From assembly GCA_000507305.1 (NCBI GenBank), contig DF241040.1:1607-65606 (forward strand): a stretch of 64,000 bases of DNA, written 5' to 3'. The notes under the pieces were generated by a model. It did not search any database. It had not been told where the DNA came from and worked only from the letters and a program-made list of their open reading frames with translations. Source of the DNA: Breviolum minutum Mf 1.05b.01. Taxonomy: Eukaryota > Sar > Dinophyceae > Suessiales > Symbiodiniaceae. This document shows, piece after piece, positions 48,151 to 59,448 of the stretch; the stretch's first letter is position 1, and every line of letters starts with the position of its first letter. The position numbers and the translations under genes are program-made.

Positions 48151-49395
48151 TGCGAGAAAGTGGAGGAGGTGAAGGAAAAAAGAATAGCAGACACGTTGAA
48201 GCTAGAGGCGCACGATTTCCAAGATTATACATGTGCGTGCGTGTGCGAAAAACAATTTTTCTTGACCATCTTATTTGCACTGGCTTGACTGTTTGACTTG
48301 CACGATGTGTTTTCAGTCTCTCATGCTGTGGTTGACCTGGCCTGTCCAAAGTCAAGTAAGGAATCTCCAGCAACTGGACAGTGTCGAGGCATCGCTTTCA
48401 CATACACGATGCAACTTGTCACTGCAAAAAAATGCAATCCGAAAGTTCAAACCCAACATCACAATCACAGAAAGCACAGACGGAATTCAACTAACATCAA
48501 TCAAGATTTCAGCCAGGAAAAAAAGTAAGCTTCAGCCGGTCCGTTCAATATGCAAGTGTTACACTTAGACATGCAAGGATTCAGAAATTGTTTCGTTGGA
48601 TTCAGAAACTTCTTCGTTGGATACCCCACAACTTTTTTCCAGAAGTTCACTTAAACGTGCCATTGAATCATACTTCCCTCAGGATTTCACTCCCAGAAGT
48701 TGACGAAGGTGCCATTAAATTGTGAGACGCATTGAATGGTGCCATTGAATCCTGCCATTGCTGGCAGCTCTTCCACCCTTCCTGGAAAAGTTTCAAAATC
48801 GACATGGCCACATGACATGGATCAAGGCAGACACCCCACATGATCCACGCTACCCATAGTCCCATTCACAAAGACTTAGCAAAAGCGAAAAAATGTATCA
48901 AGGTCCAGACTTGTCAGCTCACAATCACTCTCGCACCTGAATGAAACTGACACAAGCTACACGATTCCTCACGATAAAGTTGTTGCGGGCTGAGGCACTC
49001 AGCCGTGCATGCTGGAGCGGCCGGAAGTACATTGAGCTGGTCCGCACCGTTCCTGTAAAAGTTTCTGATTCCTACGAAATTGTTTCTGAATCCGACGAAA
49101 AGAGTTTCTGAATCCCACGAAGAGAGGTTCTGAATCCAACGATAAAGTTTCTGAAGACAAAGTTTCTGAATCCAACGCAAAAGTTTCTGAATCCTACGAA
49201 AAAGTTTCTGAATCTGACGAGAAGGTTTCTGAATCCCACGAAGAGAGTTTCTGAATCGAACGCAAAAGTTTCTGATTCCTACGAAATTGTTTCTGAATCT
49301 GACGAGAAGGTTTCTGAATCCCACAAAGAGAGTTTCTGAATCCAAGTTTCTGAATCCAGCAAAGTTTCTGAATCCGACTTTGTTCCTTCAAGGCG

Positions 49396-50752
49396 TGTTT
49401 CCCCCCCAAAAATCTAGCCCAGCGAAACTGTTGCAGGATTCCCATATGCTCTGCAGGGATGGTTAAGTCGTGTTAAGCCGAAGGAACTCCGCCGAAAGCT
49501 CGCATGCCGCCACTGCAGCTGCGCAGGTGACCTCAAGATCTCAACGAAAACTTCAGGGTGATAGGTTGTTTTTTCCACGGATTTTACATGCGTTTTTTTA
49601 GAAAATATATTCTTAACAGGTGGTGAGTTGGATTTCTGAACCGCCATCATGAAGTTGGGTGACCTTTTGACCTGATGAACTTCACTGTCTTTCTCCGATG
49701 TGGGTTGTGGGAAGTCATGTTTTTCACCTGGAGTTGTTGTTTTTTGATTGCTTCACTGGAGGAAATTGAAACTAATCATTGTCTAATATATCTTGCCTAC
49801 TTTCACTACAATAAACATCATGATCTATGGCATATTGAGTCTTATGACCTATATATACTCATTCACATCGTGTTTTCCTCATCACTGAATCTGTTCTCAA
49901 ATGCACTCAGGACCCTCAATTTCCCATGCTTTTGGGATTTGGATCGATACCCCCAACCTATCCAACCTACTCGGATGTGTATCTCGCAACTCACCCTGCC
50001 TTATCGGGTTCCATGCGACTTTGACCTCGGATTTGGGAGATTCGTTGCAGCTGTTGTTGGGGGATGTTTTTTGGCGTCTCCAAAACTCCATGGCAAGTTC
50101 CAATGGGAGTATAAGGAACCTTCCTTAATCTCATAAAATTTCCAGAGATCTTTGCTATGTTCGATTGCGGGGTTGAGTGTTTTGTCACCCTTCTTCCCCG
50201 TATTGTTGGGGAAGTGTTTTGTTCTTGTTTGGGTGCAACCCAATGCGAAATCATCTCGTCATACAACAGTGAACATGTCTCAAACCAAAGATGCAGGTAT
50301 ACTGATACGTAGTGTACATGTTTGATCATTCCCATGCTTTCGTGAAATCGTTTTGAAGATCATCAATTTGAGATGCTGCCAAGAAACCCATCTCCTCCAG
50401 CAAATGCAATGACAACTCCCAATGTCCTGGAAGGGACCAGATGGGTGTTCCGGTGGAATCTGGAATTGGTTGAAAGATTATCGAGGCTTAACCAAAACAG
50501 TGGGGCAAGGCAAACCCAAATTGACCATAGGCGGGACAACCCCACAGTAAATTGTGGTTCAAACCACTACTACTCTTGCTGAAGGGCTTTCCAAAAACCC
50601 ATTGGTTTCACGTGGTGTTGCCCCAGTATTTTGGATACAGGGATACATTCCATGTATCAAAAATATAGTACCTTAAAAAATGTCATCCCAACAGGCAATT
50701 AGTCATCCAAAGGTGCGAATTGTGAGTTTCAGAAGGGGTAAAACCATCTGAA
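49396..50752. other. Unassigned stretch, open on several frames
   Basis: At 49897-50128 three frames on both strands stay open (for example minus SEVKVAWNPIRQGELRDTHP). At 50363-50582 a plus-strand frame reads TRWVFRWNLELVERLSRLNQ. No motif or clear pair of splice borders lets me choose, so no gene is called. Confidence 0.3.
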
Positions 50753-50880
50753 TTCATGGGAATCTAAAGGTATGCCTCCAAATGCCACCCCCCCCAGGAA
50801 ATAAGGCCCTTATTAAAGGATTAACTACCATTTTCCCAAGAAGGGTGGCATTGGGGTGTGCCCCTTAGATTCCCATGAAA
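50753..50880. mobile_element. Complete MITE-like element, family 3
   Basis: Left TTCATGGGAATCTAAAGG and right CCCCTTAGATTCCCATGAA are inverted. An inner pair AAATGCCACCC and GGGTGGCATT is also inverted. This is the reference copy for the half elements at 10845, 25893 and 58394. Confidence 0.88.
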
Positions 50881-51086
50881 TACATTTGACAAAATCAGAT
50901 CCTCCTCGCCTGCTCGTCCGCAGGCGGACAAACAAGCACAGAAAATCGTCACCTTGGAATCTCCAATCTCGTTGGACCAAAAAAATTGATGACCAAATTT
51001 TTGGAACCTAAAAAAACATGGTTAAATATACAACCTCAACTTCTATCATGGGGATCTTTTTAAAGGGTAACTGGTGCTGTTTTCAG

Positions 51087-51128
51087 GTGTTGGGTGACCT
51101 CGATCCATTCTTGGTTAAGTTTTTTGAG
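51087..51128 (+). CDS. Exon-like 14 codons on the opposite strand
   Basis: VLGDLDPFLVKFFE lies between TTTTCAG and TTTGAG|GTTGAG on the plus strand. Both borders are good, but 14 codons without a motif is weak evidence. Confidence 0.18.
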
Positions 51129-51359
51129 GTTGAGAGGGGAAGACCCCGCTTCAGATTGGCCATCAAGATACCAGAAATAAGTGGAATACATCTGGATTTT
51201 CCATTAATATACCAAAAATCGTCAGTATGTCGAAGGGATCGGGCAACTTTTTGAAAAAACTATCATAAAATTTCATCCTCTAAACTGAATCTGGCCAATC
51301 TATTTCTTGGGGCACCTGATGTCATCCAGGACCCATTTGCCCCCACCCACCGTCATTTG

Positions 51360-51430
51360 ACTCGACAACGCTGGCGACGTCCCCAACATCTAAGCCCAAA
51401 GGCCGCGCCGCCTCGAGAGACAGGTTTGAA
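51360..51430 (-). CDS. Possible isolated exon
   Basis: Minus-strand LSLEAARPLGLDVGDVASVV followed by ESNDG and a GTGGGTGG donor. Its GC content is higher than the surroundings, as in true exons here. No family is recognised. It could be an exon of the gene whose PPR exons lie upstream, or of an unseen gene. Confidence 0.3.
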
Positions 51431-51476
51431 TCACTGGTGGTGTTTTTTTTTTTTAAACGGCCTGGGTTTTTGGTAG

Positions 51477-51583
51477 TTGGGTGTTTCCTTAAATGGTGGT
51501 ACCCCCAAAACACCCCAAGATGATCATTTTTAGTAGGAAAACCCATGGTTGTTGGGTACCACCATTTTAGGAAACCCCCAGTT
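51477..51583. mobile_element. MITE-like element, family 2
   Basis: TTGGGTGTTTCCTTAAATGG at the left pairs with CCATTTTAGGAAACCCCCA at the right. The interior matches the copy at 29541. Confidence 0.85.
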
Positions 51584-51969
51584 GTTGTATCCCATTTTTG
51601 GACAGGTCATTTGTTGTTTTTTTTGGTGGGGGTTTAAAAACCCGGTGGTTGAAGGCTGGATATTGGACTGCCAGCAACAAGGGGATAGACTTAATAAACC
51701 TGGGTTTTTAACCTGGAGTGATATCTGTGTTTGAATGTGCGAATGTTGCGGCAATAAGCTAGATTTGATCCGTACTTGCTGTGCTGTGATGAGGCAAAAA
51801 CCCAAGTGGTGACATGGTGACTTTGACGCAATAGCTAACTTTGTACTCATGCAAACCGTGTAATGCTGTAGAGGCCTTAAAACAACTAAACTCATTGACG
51901 ACATAATCATCATACTGTACACTATGCAAAACTCACTTTCAACTCCCACAAGAAGCATTGAAAAATGAT

Positions 51970-52052
51970 ACACTCCCTGAAACTAACATAGCACCTGAAA
52001 ATTGGGCTTCCCAAAAGGAAACTAGTATTCCAACCATCCATTTTCAGGTGCC
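51970..52052. mobile_element. Truncated MITE, family 1
   Basis: CCCTGAAACTAACATAGCAC at the left; the right side stops after TTTTCAGGTGC. The interior GGAAACTAGTATTCCAACCA is shared with the copies at 19149 and 57800. Confidence 0.7.
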
Positions 52053-54176
52053 GAAAAATTCCAACCTCAAAAAGTCTCATGGCCCAACGCCACTTGCGAC
52101 CTGGCGAAAATCCAAAACAGAACTTCCATGGGCGCAAAAAACAAATGCCAGGGAAAATTCAACATATGAAATTTCCCCATTGAAAATCCACCATGGTCAG
52201 AAAGGAGTGTTCATTGTTCATCTCTCAAGAATCCAACGTGAGAATCAGGTTGATTGACTGGCCTTGTGCACAAGCACTTACTGCAGTACTGCAAGCTGCT
52301 AAGGTGAGATCTAACTTCGCAGCACCTCTGCAGAGCTTGAGATGATGATAGGTAGAACTTTGTCAAGTAAAAAAAAGGTTGGATTTATGAGCATTTTACT
52401 TGGATTGGTTGGTGAGCATCATATGAAAATTGATGATTTTAGATGATTTTGCTTTGATTGAATTTGGATTTGGTGGCTGTATTGGATCCAGTTATGTCCC
52501 ATATGAAGGGTTTTCCAGGCCAAGGGAAGTGGTGAAGCCTAGGAGGAAAGCTAAAAATCTAGTTTTCGGACATCCCTGACATCCACCAATCTCAACCACC
52601 TTTGTCTATTTGTCGTCGGGTTACAAAAAACTCAAGGTTTCACTTGAGGTATATAAGCAGTGAGGGGAAGCAAACAAAAATTTGCAAACGGTGCAACTCA
52701 AACCTTGCATTCTGCGAAATTTCACAAAAAAAAATCGAGTTGCATGTCACATCTGGCACATCGAAATGCTGGAAAACCACCACTGGGTCTTTGAAAATGA
52801 TGAAGAGACTTCCACTGGGCGATCCAACGGGCTTGGGACAACAACGTCAAGGCCTTGGCTTGAAAAATGGTGGGTGGTCAGTGGTGAGTTGATGCTTTTG
52901 CTTGGCTTGAAATGGAGGGTGGTTTAACTTCATCAAGCATCATGTTCACAGCACTTTGACAAATTTATTGTGCTGAAAAAAAACATCAACTTATGACCGA
53001 GCTCCAAACGGGTTGACACCCAATTTGGCCTTTGCTGAGGTCCCAGGCCAAATCCCACCGGGCACACAACTCACAGGCTGCCTGGGTTGAGGGTTTTTCA
53101 TCCATCCATCCCTCCATTCATCATCCTGGTTCCTCATTTCCTTTGAATCAACAGGATACTCCTTAGCAATCTAACGCGTTTTTCTTTTAAAGCTTCTATC
53201 TTAATTCAATTCCAAAGGTGTAGTAAAAGGCTTGACTAGTGAGCCTTGGAAGGAAAGCTGGTCCCGCGAAGGTCACTCCACTCGTTTGCAGAAATTCACC
53301 TCTAATCTGCAACAAAAACTGCTCCTGAGTGAAAAACACCCCTTCTTTCTAAGGGACGTATTCTCCTTGAAGATTCGTGATTGAATCAACCAACCCACCA
53401 AAAAAACTCATATTTAGCCAAAAACCAAGAGTCTTCATGAACTTAGCCAGCTTGGGATAGAAATCTGCAAGCCCAACGAATCCATCGGAAAATTCCATTT
53501 TTGTATCTGCCCAGGTGCCATGGCTGAACTGAAGGAAATGATGTCAGGCCTGAGTGTTTTGTGTGTGTTTTTTTGGCATCGCCCAAAGGTGAATTCAATA
53601 CTACATTCATAGTATCTGCCATGCCGAACATTCTAAGACTCTAACAATCTTCCAAGAGCATCTTATAAGAAAACTCAGGGTCTTCATTTGTGTAGTTTTC
53701 TTTGCTGGAATTTGAAGATGAGGTGGAACAGGCCGTTTTAAGAAATGTCCAAGCTCTGCATGGAAATCGGATGTCTCATTTGTCAAGGTAGACAGAATAG
53801 GCCCCGGATTTTTTCCAAGTTTGTCTCAGTTTGGGGATAACGGAAACCTGGATGAATTCAACGAAACATCACGAAACCATCTCAAAAATCATCGGGAAAA
53901 GGAACAGAATAGACCTTCAGTAAAATTCAACCCCAGACTACTAAACCGCCTTTCTAACTAACAATCGGTTCCAATTCAGTTTCGTTTTTTTGGGGTCTCC
54001 AAATATTTCAGGTTGTCAGCTACACCGAGAATGAATCTGGATACCGAACCCTTCCAACCAACACCAAAACGGTGAATATTTTGGGACTGAAAAATCCAGG
54101 CCAATTGGGCAACAACAAGAAGGCCCTGGCCTCAGATCCGTGACTTCGATCGTATCCAGAATGATTCGTTTAGCCT
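52053..54176. other. Intergenic or intronic stretch without a supported gene
   Basis: Exon-like pieces on minus at about 52760-52900 (GLDVVVPSPLDRPVEVSSSF) and 53443-53631 have no motif or paired borders. The rest is AT-rich with A and T runs. Confidence 0.3.
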
Positions 54177-54292
54177 GATATGGATGTTTCCGAAAATAGG
54201 GGGAAAACCCCCAAAATGGATGGTGAAAATAATGGAAAACCCTATTAAAATGGATGATGTGGGGGTACCCCTATTTTAGGAAACACCCATAT
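54177..54292. mobile_element. MITE-like element, family 2
   Basis: TATGGATGTTTCCGAAAATA at the left is mirrored by TATTTTAGGAAACACCCATA at the right. Its minus-strand translation ends in WVFPKIGVPPHHPF. Confidence 0.85.
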
Positions 54293-54419
54293 TTCTGTAG
54301 TGGAGTTGTAAGAATTCTTAGTAAACGGACTACTGGTAGTACAATCTTCTACATATAAACCCTCCCAAAACAACTCCGGCAAACAGAACTGTTTCACCCC
54401 CAACTCAGGCTTCCCCAAC

Positions 54420-56958
54420 GTGAGATCTTCACGTTGCATCTCTTCCAAGGTTACCAGGGCCCTTTGCCATTGCCTCGGCACTGTGATCATGGCGAAGCTG
54501 GTTTGACCACAGATCCAACGTATTCCAACTACCGGAAACAATGGATCAATTGCAACGGGATGTCGAAGAAATCCGGCTAACCAGTTGAGGATGGTAATTT
54601 GTCCCACTACATTAAGGCGGTTCAGTTCGCCGGATTTCTTCCATCAACTGTTTTGGGCCAATGTTGTGGGAACAATCCAAAGAGGTATGGGTTTTTGGGT
54701 ATGACTCCTCGTTGCCCCAGGCCTCGCGCGCTCACAGGCGTTCAAAAAGGCGTTGTAGGTGATCACCTTCTGGCTGGGTTCCGTTGATTCGAAAGCTTCA
54801 TGTTTAGTTGATAACAGCGGCATTGGCATAGTTGTTTGGAGCCACAAAAAATACGTTCCCTTATTGTATACCGATAAAAAAAGCCTAAACAAATTCTTCA
54901 ATTTCTCTTGTCAGCATAACTGCCTTGTATGTTTTCATTTTAAAAAAAAAACGTCAAATTGGGAATCGTCATCTTGGTTCGGCTTTCGCCGTTGATAAGA
55001 AACCAAGTTGCCAGCTCAACGTGCCTAGTTGTGGTTGAAAAATCATGGGAACGCTTGGTTTCTCTTCAAGAGTTCTTGATAGCACTGGGAGAATCTGGAT
55101 GACATAGGATATTTCTTGCTCTGCACACTGCAACCCCTCCCAAAATCACCGGGGTATGTCCCGTAGAAACTACTATTTATGGTGGTTTGTTGCTGGTGCC
55201 ATCGCGTCATAATTTGGTGAGAAACATGGTTTCATAGATTCGTTTGAATGAATCTGTTGCTCAACAATCCACCAACCGGCAGTTCTTTTTTGAATTCTGT
55301 TCACCCTGCCTATCAAATAACAATTCAACACCAAATTCTTGGATGCATGGTGTCCCGAAAAGTCCCCCTAAAACCCAGTCGAATCTTCTGTTGGGAAGCA
55401 CTCCATTTTTCGTGGCTCAGCAATGTCACCTTAAAAACCAAGGCACATCGGGGCTCAAATTCTCGTCTTTCAGAAGTACCATGAGGTCCTTTTGCATGGC
55501 TTGTCAGTGGTTTGCCATGTATATCCACCCCCTTTTGAATATAAAAGAAACACGAAAAAGGGACAGTGATCACAAACCCTGTGAATCAACATCAAAACTA
55601 GGCAAAACTTAGGCACAAACCGCTGAAAGTTTAGCTTGTAGAGGGTAATGTTTGGCCGGTCGGCTTTAACGGATCACCTGTTTGCTTTACGAAGAAAACT
55701 TCACCCAAGTTTGCTAATACATTTTTCAAACTCACATCATCCAATGGGAGGATTTCTTTGAAGAACCAAAAAAACACGTTTTGTTTTTCGATGAGATATA
55801 AACAAAAACATGGCCCCATTTGGATGTGAAAGTCTCTTCATGACAGGCACGCGATGCTGTCAGTGCTCCTGGACTAGCTCCAGTCTTGACGAACGCGCCA
55901 GCGCCGTAGAAGCTGCGTTGAAGGCAATAAGGTCACGCCTTGGAGGTGGATGGTCTTTCCGTAAAAAGTCGGGTGGTGAAAGAAGTCGTGATGTTGGAAA
56001 TGTTGGTGTGGCTGCGGCTTGTTTCTTTCTAACTACATGTAACATCATTGTTTTGTCATATTTTTTGGGATCTCTTTGATGAGAATGTAAAGTGAAAATA
56101 GGGCCACTCGAAGTCAGTGAAAGACTCATCAAAGCACATGACTGACCGGTGGATCGTAGTAGAAGGGTTTTCGCATCTTTATCGGTCACATCTTCAGACT
56201 TATTGGTGTGCATGTTTGTGACCTTATGCGTGAGATCTCTTGAAATCTTGCGTTGACAAACGGTATTCTGGATTTCTTCCAACAATACCTGGCGATACTT
56301 CTCTAAGAAGTTATTGGATGACTGGGTGCCTTGAGATGTACCCTCACGAGGAACGTCTGGAACCAATTGAGGACCATAGATCTTGGGTTGCTTCATCACC
56401 CCTCATGGATGATGAGATGCTTGGATTAATCCATTTAGGTGTGTAGATGCAAGTGTACATGAAAGATTCCAATGCCAAACCACCATGTACACTCCCAAAA
56501 CCCCGCAGCCAATGCGGGCCCGAAAACAGGCAAAGGAAAATTTGATTGTTTTTTTCGGCGGGAGTCAAAGGTTTCGGACCATGAAATCTGACGAATGAAT
56601 CCCAGCCAATCAAGCTAAATGAATTACAAGCAAACAGCTGAAGATGGACATGTTGATGTTTTGGTCTGGAATTCTGTGCTGGATGATTTTTATGCTTGGA
56701 AATCGTTGTTGGCTGCAGTATGATAGTTCATCAAGCAGAACTCCCTCCAAAAAACCCGGGAAAAAATCACTTCATCTTTTTTGGGGCATCATGAATTCTG
56801 TCATCTGAAGTTAAGAACTATACTTGGACCAAATCGTAGTGGTCGTTCTTTTTGGTCATCCAAGTCATCATGAGTCATCATCTCCATGGTTTAAGGCCAC
56901 GGCGTGAGATGCCACTCCGGCATCTGGTGAAGTAACATCAAGGCGCGTTCCCATTGGC
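54420..56958 (-). CDS. Pentatricopeptide-repeat-type (PPR) protein, partial, multi-exon
   Basis: PPR proteins bind RNA in organelles through 35-residue helical repeats. Exon 56901-56958 (after CACAAG) reads QWERALMLLHQMPEWHLTP. It joins exactly in phase to 55891-55938 (after CCAAG), which reads RDLIAFNAASTALARS, giving one continuous PPR unit. Exon about 54727-54769 (after CAGCCAG) reads KVITYNAFLNACERA, and 54420-54480 (after ATCACAG) reads QWQRALVTLEEMQREDLT, the first half of the next unit. The pattern 'VITYNA..NAC...QW..AL..L.EM' is diagnostic. Between 54.8 and 55.9 kb further repeats must be hidden in exons I could not fix. The 5' end is not seen; a candidate exon at 57390-57490 (GVTYVVIPSLDSNIRIL) is not PPR-like. 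A localisation signal cannot be judged. Confidence 0.65.
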
Positions 56959-57116
56959 CTTGTGACACTTCGAAAAAACGAGGCCAACCCGAAAAAATCA
57001 CAACGGGGTGGTTGAAACACAAAAATGATTGGTGAACAAGTTTTTTGTTGAAAACCCAAGGGGGGGGTTTAATAATGTTGGACAACTGTCGTGCTCATGC
57101 ATCATGGTCATAAGAT

Positions 57117-57172
57117 ATGTATACATATATGTATATACATATATATATCTATACATACATACACATAATACT
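57117..57172. repeat. AT/GT microsatellite
   Basis: ATGTATACATATATGTATAT, then ACATATATATATCTATACAT, an alternating purine-pyrimidine run. Confidence 0.85.
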
Positions 57173-57799
57173 TCAAGTGCGAATTTTGGAAATGTTTTCT
57201 TGCTTTTTCGGGTGTTTGAGATAGTTCGACTCCATACACCAACAACAGTCGTTTTTTTATTAAAAAAAAATCGACGCCCGGAGGGAGACCTACAACCCTT
57301 CGCATTGATCGATGCATCCCCAAGCTTCGGATGTTGACAGGTCGAACATGGTAAGTAGGGTCCTTAAAAAGCAACCTCCTTTTTCTCCAGAACTCAAGGT
57401 GGGATCCGATCCGTTTCCATCAAGGATTCTGATATTGGAATCCAAACTTGGTATCACCACATAGGTGACTCCTAAAGGCCGAGTCTTTTTTTCCTTTTGG
57501 AAAGTTTCACCGGAACTTGAACCAGGATGGTAGCAAAGATCCTTTAACATTTCCATCATGGGTCATTATCCAAAAAACATAGAATATGTCAAACATTGTT
57601 CCACCCTTGATCTGGTGTTTATGAGAGTCGAAGTTACCAGTTTTTGGCGAACATGGCTAAACCTTATGCTTTGGGACAGGCACATCCACAACATGTTTCT
57701 ACCCCCCAAAACCTATGTTCAGGTTTGAAAAAAAGTTTGCAACAACATTGCAAGCCGGTTGGATTCCATAGATGTCCAATTTTTTTTTCGGCAAAAAAC

Positions 57800-57889
57800 A
57801 CTCCTTAAACCTGACAGTTCGCACCTGATAATAGGCCGGGCCCCAAAAGGAAACCAGTCTTCCAACCATCCATTTTAGTTTCAGGGAGG
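57800..57889. mobile_element. Degenerate MITE, family 1
   Basis: CCTGACAGTTCGCACCTGAT at the left, GGAAACCAGTCTTCCAACCA inside, TTTTAGTTTCAGGGAGGG at the right. It has lost part of the terminal match. Confidence 0.55.
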
Positions 57890-58393
57890 GTAGACCTGCA
57901 AAACAGAGCCATGGGAAACCCCCCCGTTCAAATCACCTTCGCATGCCACGAGGGTCGATGTTACCGTTACCTGCAAGATTGCGGTGAAGGGAAATGACCT
58001 TCAAATGAAGGTCAACTAGGTAATCTTCCTGAAATTTGGGGTTGAAACTGAAATTTAAAGAGGTTTAAAGTGTAAAGACAACCATATCACTGAGGAAGCT
58101 GTGGTGAAGCCAGAACATTTTCCAAATCTTCATGGGATGGACTATTTTGGCTGGTTGGGATGGATGTGCTATAGTGTAGTTTGGACAAACCACTTCAAGT
58201 CCCAAGCTGAAAAACAAGTCTCAGACTTGCATCTGCAAATGTTTCTAAATAACTTGGCAAATATGGAAAGTACCACCTTCGATGTTGACGAAGATTTCAT
58301 TCTGCACTCATCTGAACCACCTGTTGTGTTGCTGCTCGAGGTTTCAGCTTCCCTATTTCTTACAGGCCAAAGTTGAAACTACTGCATGCAATC

Positions 58394-58450
58394 ATGCCAA
58401 TCTAAGGGGACCCCCCCCCCAAATGCCACCCCCCTAAGAAATAATGCCCA
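58394..58450. mobile_element. Half MITE, family 3
   Basis: CCAATCTAAGGGGACCCCCC, then AAATGCCACCCCCCTAAGAA matches the left arm of the 50753-50880 element. The opposite arm was not found within 600 bp. Confidence 0.55.
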
Positions 58451-58460
58451 CATACCACTC

Positions 58461-58911
58461 CTACATTGCTTTCGTAGAGATCATCTTCACGGGCCACTGG
58501 CCATTGACTTGCGGTGAGACTTTCATCAACAATGTCTCTTGCTTTTTCCCTTCCCATCGTGATCCTGTCCACACCTCATCAATGTTGTCTTTGTTCTCAA
58601 GCATCTGGCAGCAAAAAATGGTCATGAACGACTCAGCCAAAGGGTGATTTCTTCCTTCAGTCGTAGCCGTTTGCGTCATTTTAAATTCATACATTCAATG
58701 CGGCAAACATAAGGGCAATGAAACTCCAGGATGAGACAATAATTGGAAAATTCCACAAAGACAATGCATCGAAAATATGTAAAACAACACTGCCCTTGGG
58801 TGTGATGTCCCGTCCTCTGACTGGATTTGTCCCGTCCTTAAGGGCTGCTATCATAGGAAAACCATGTATCATTAGACTGCGCATCTCATCAACTATCAAT
58901 TTCCAAATCAA
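58461..58911 (-). CDS. Uncharacterised open stretch in two frames
   Basis: Minus-strand 58911-58687 reads EMRSLMIHGFPMIAALKDGT, then a hydrophobic end (FPIIVSSWSFIALMFAALNV). It is followed at 58694-58461, in another frame, by NHPLAESFMTIFCCQMLENK and DEVWTGSRWEGKKQETLLMK. Both look like protein and abut directly, suggesting one broken coding region or two exons. I do not recognise the family. It starts immediately beside a half MITE, so it may be part of an inserted element. Confidence 0.35.
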
Positions 58912-59164
58912 AACGAGGTGCCAAATTTGAAGCTCTCATTTTCTCAAGCTTGGACACATGAAAGTCAAATTGCCCTTTAGGTGCAAAACTAAAACATATA
59001 TTCCCAGGGTATACGTTGTGATGGTACCATCCTTCACCTGTCAGTAGGGTTATCACAGTAGCAATGCCAAATTGTGGTCCACCCTCTCAACTGCATCATC
59101 TTCTAAAAGGACGATTATTGAAGGCAAAACGAACAAACTTTTGAATCGTAGCGTTTTTTGGAAG

Positions 59165-59258
59165 ACGACCCTCATCGCATCACCATCATCACTATTTTCA
59201 TCATCACCACCACCACCATCAGCATCATCAAAGTCGTTATCGTCATCGTCATCATGGC

Positions 59259-59325
<67 letters not shown>

Positions 59326-59345
59326 GTCTTCATCATCTTCATCAT
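59165..59345. repeat. (CAT)n microsatellite, 180 bp
   Basis: CATCATCAT run with about 24 pure copies at its right end. It encodes poly-Asp, poly-Met or poly-Ser in shadow frames and sits about 100 bp beyond the stop codon of the repeat gene. Confidence 0.95.
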
Positions 59346-59448
59346 AATTCGTAAACCAGGCAAAATGGCGCTTGAGGGAAAATAATTCAATTCTCTTTGC
59401 GCAGCGTTTTTGTTTGAAGTCCGATGGTGACACTGTGGCTGCGGCGAT

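Larger units (their letters stand above)
47027..49395. mobile_element. Decayed transposon-like element between inverted 22-bp repeat arrays
   Basis: The left array (47034-47340) repeats GGATTCGGAAACTTTTCCGTT about every 22 bp. The right array (49051-49392) carries the same unit inverted (AAGTTTCTGAATCCGACGAA). Single copies lie at 48580-48625. Between them is a GC-richer core (47.5-48.3 kb) with minus-strand protein remnants. Long terminal inverted repeats made of short tandem units are known for some Mutator-like and foldback transposons; assigning this one is inference. Target-site duplications were not identified. Confidence 0.5.

Noticed and set aside
59165..59345. Open frames encoding poly-Asp, poly-Met and poly-Ser
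   Set aside because: They are translations of the CAT microsatellite in different frames; the same applies at 35459-35560.
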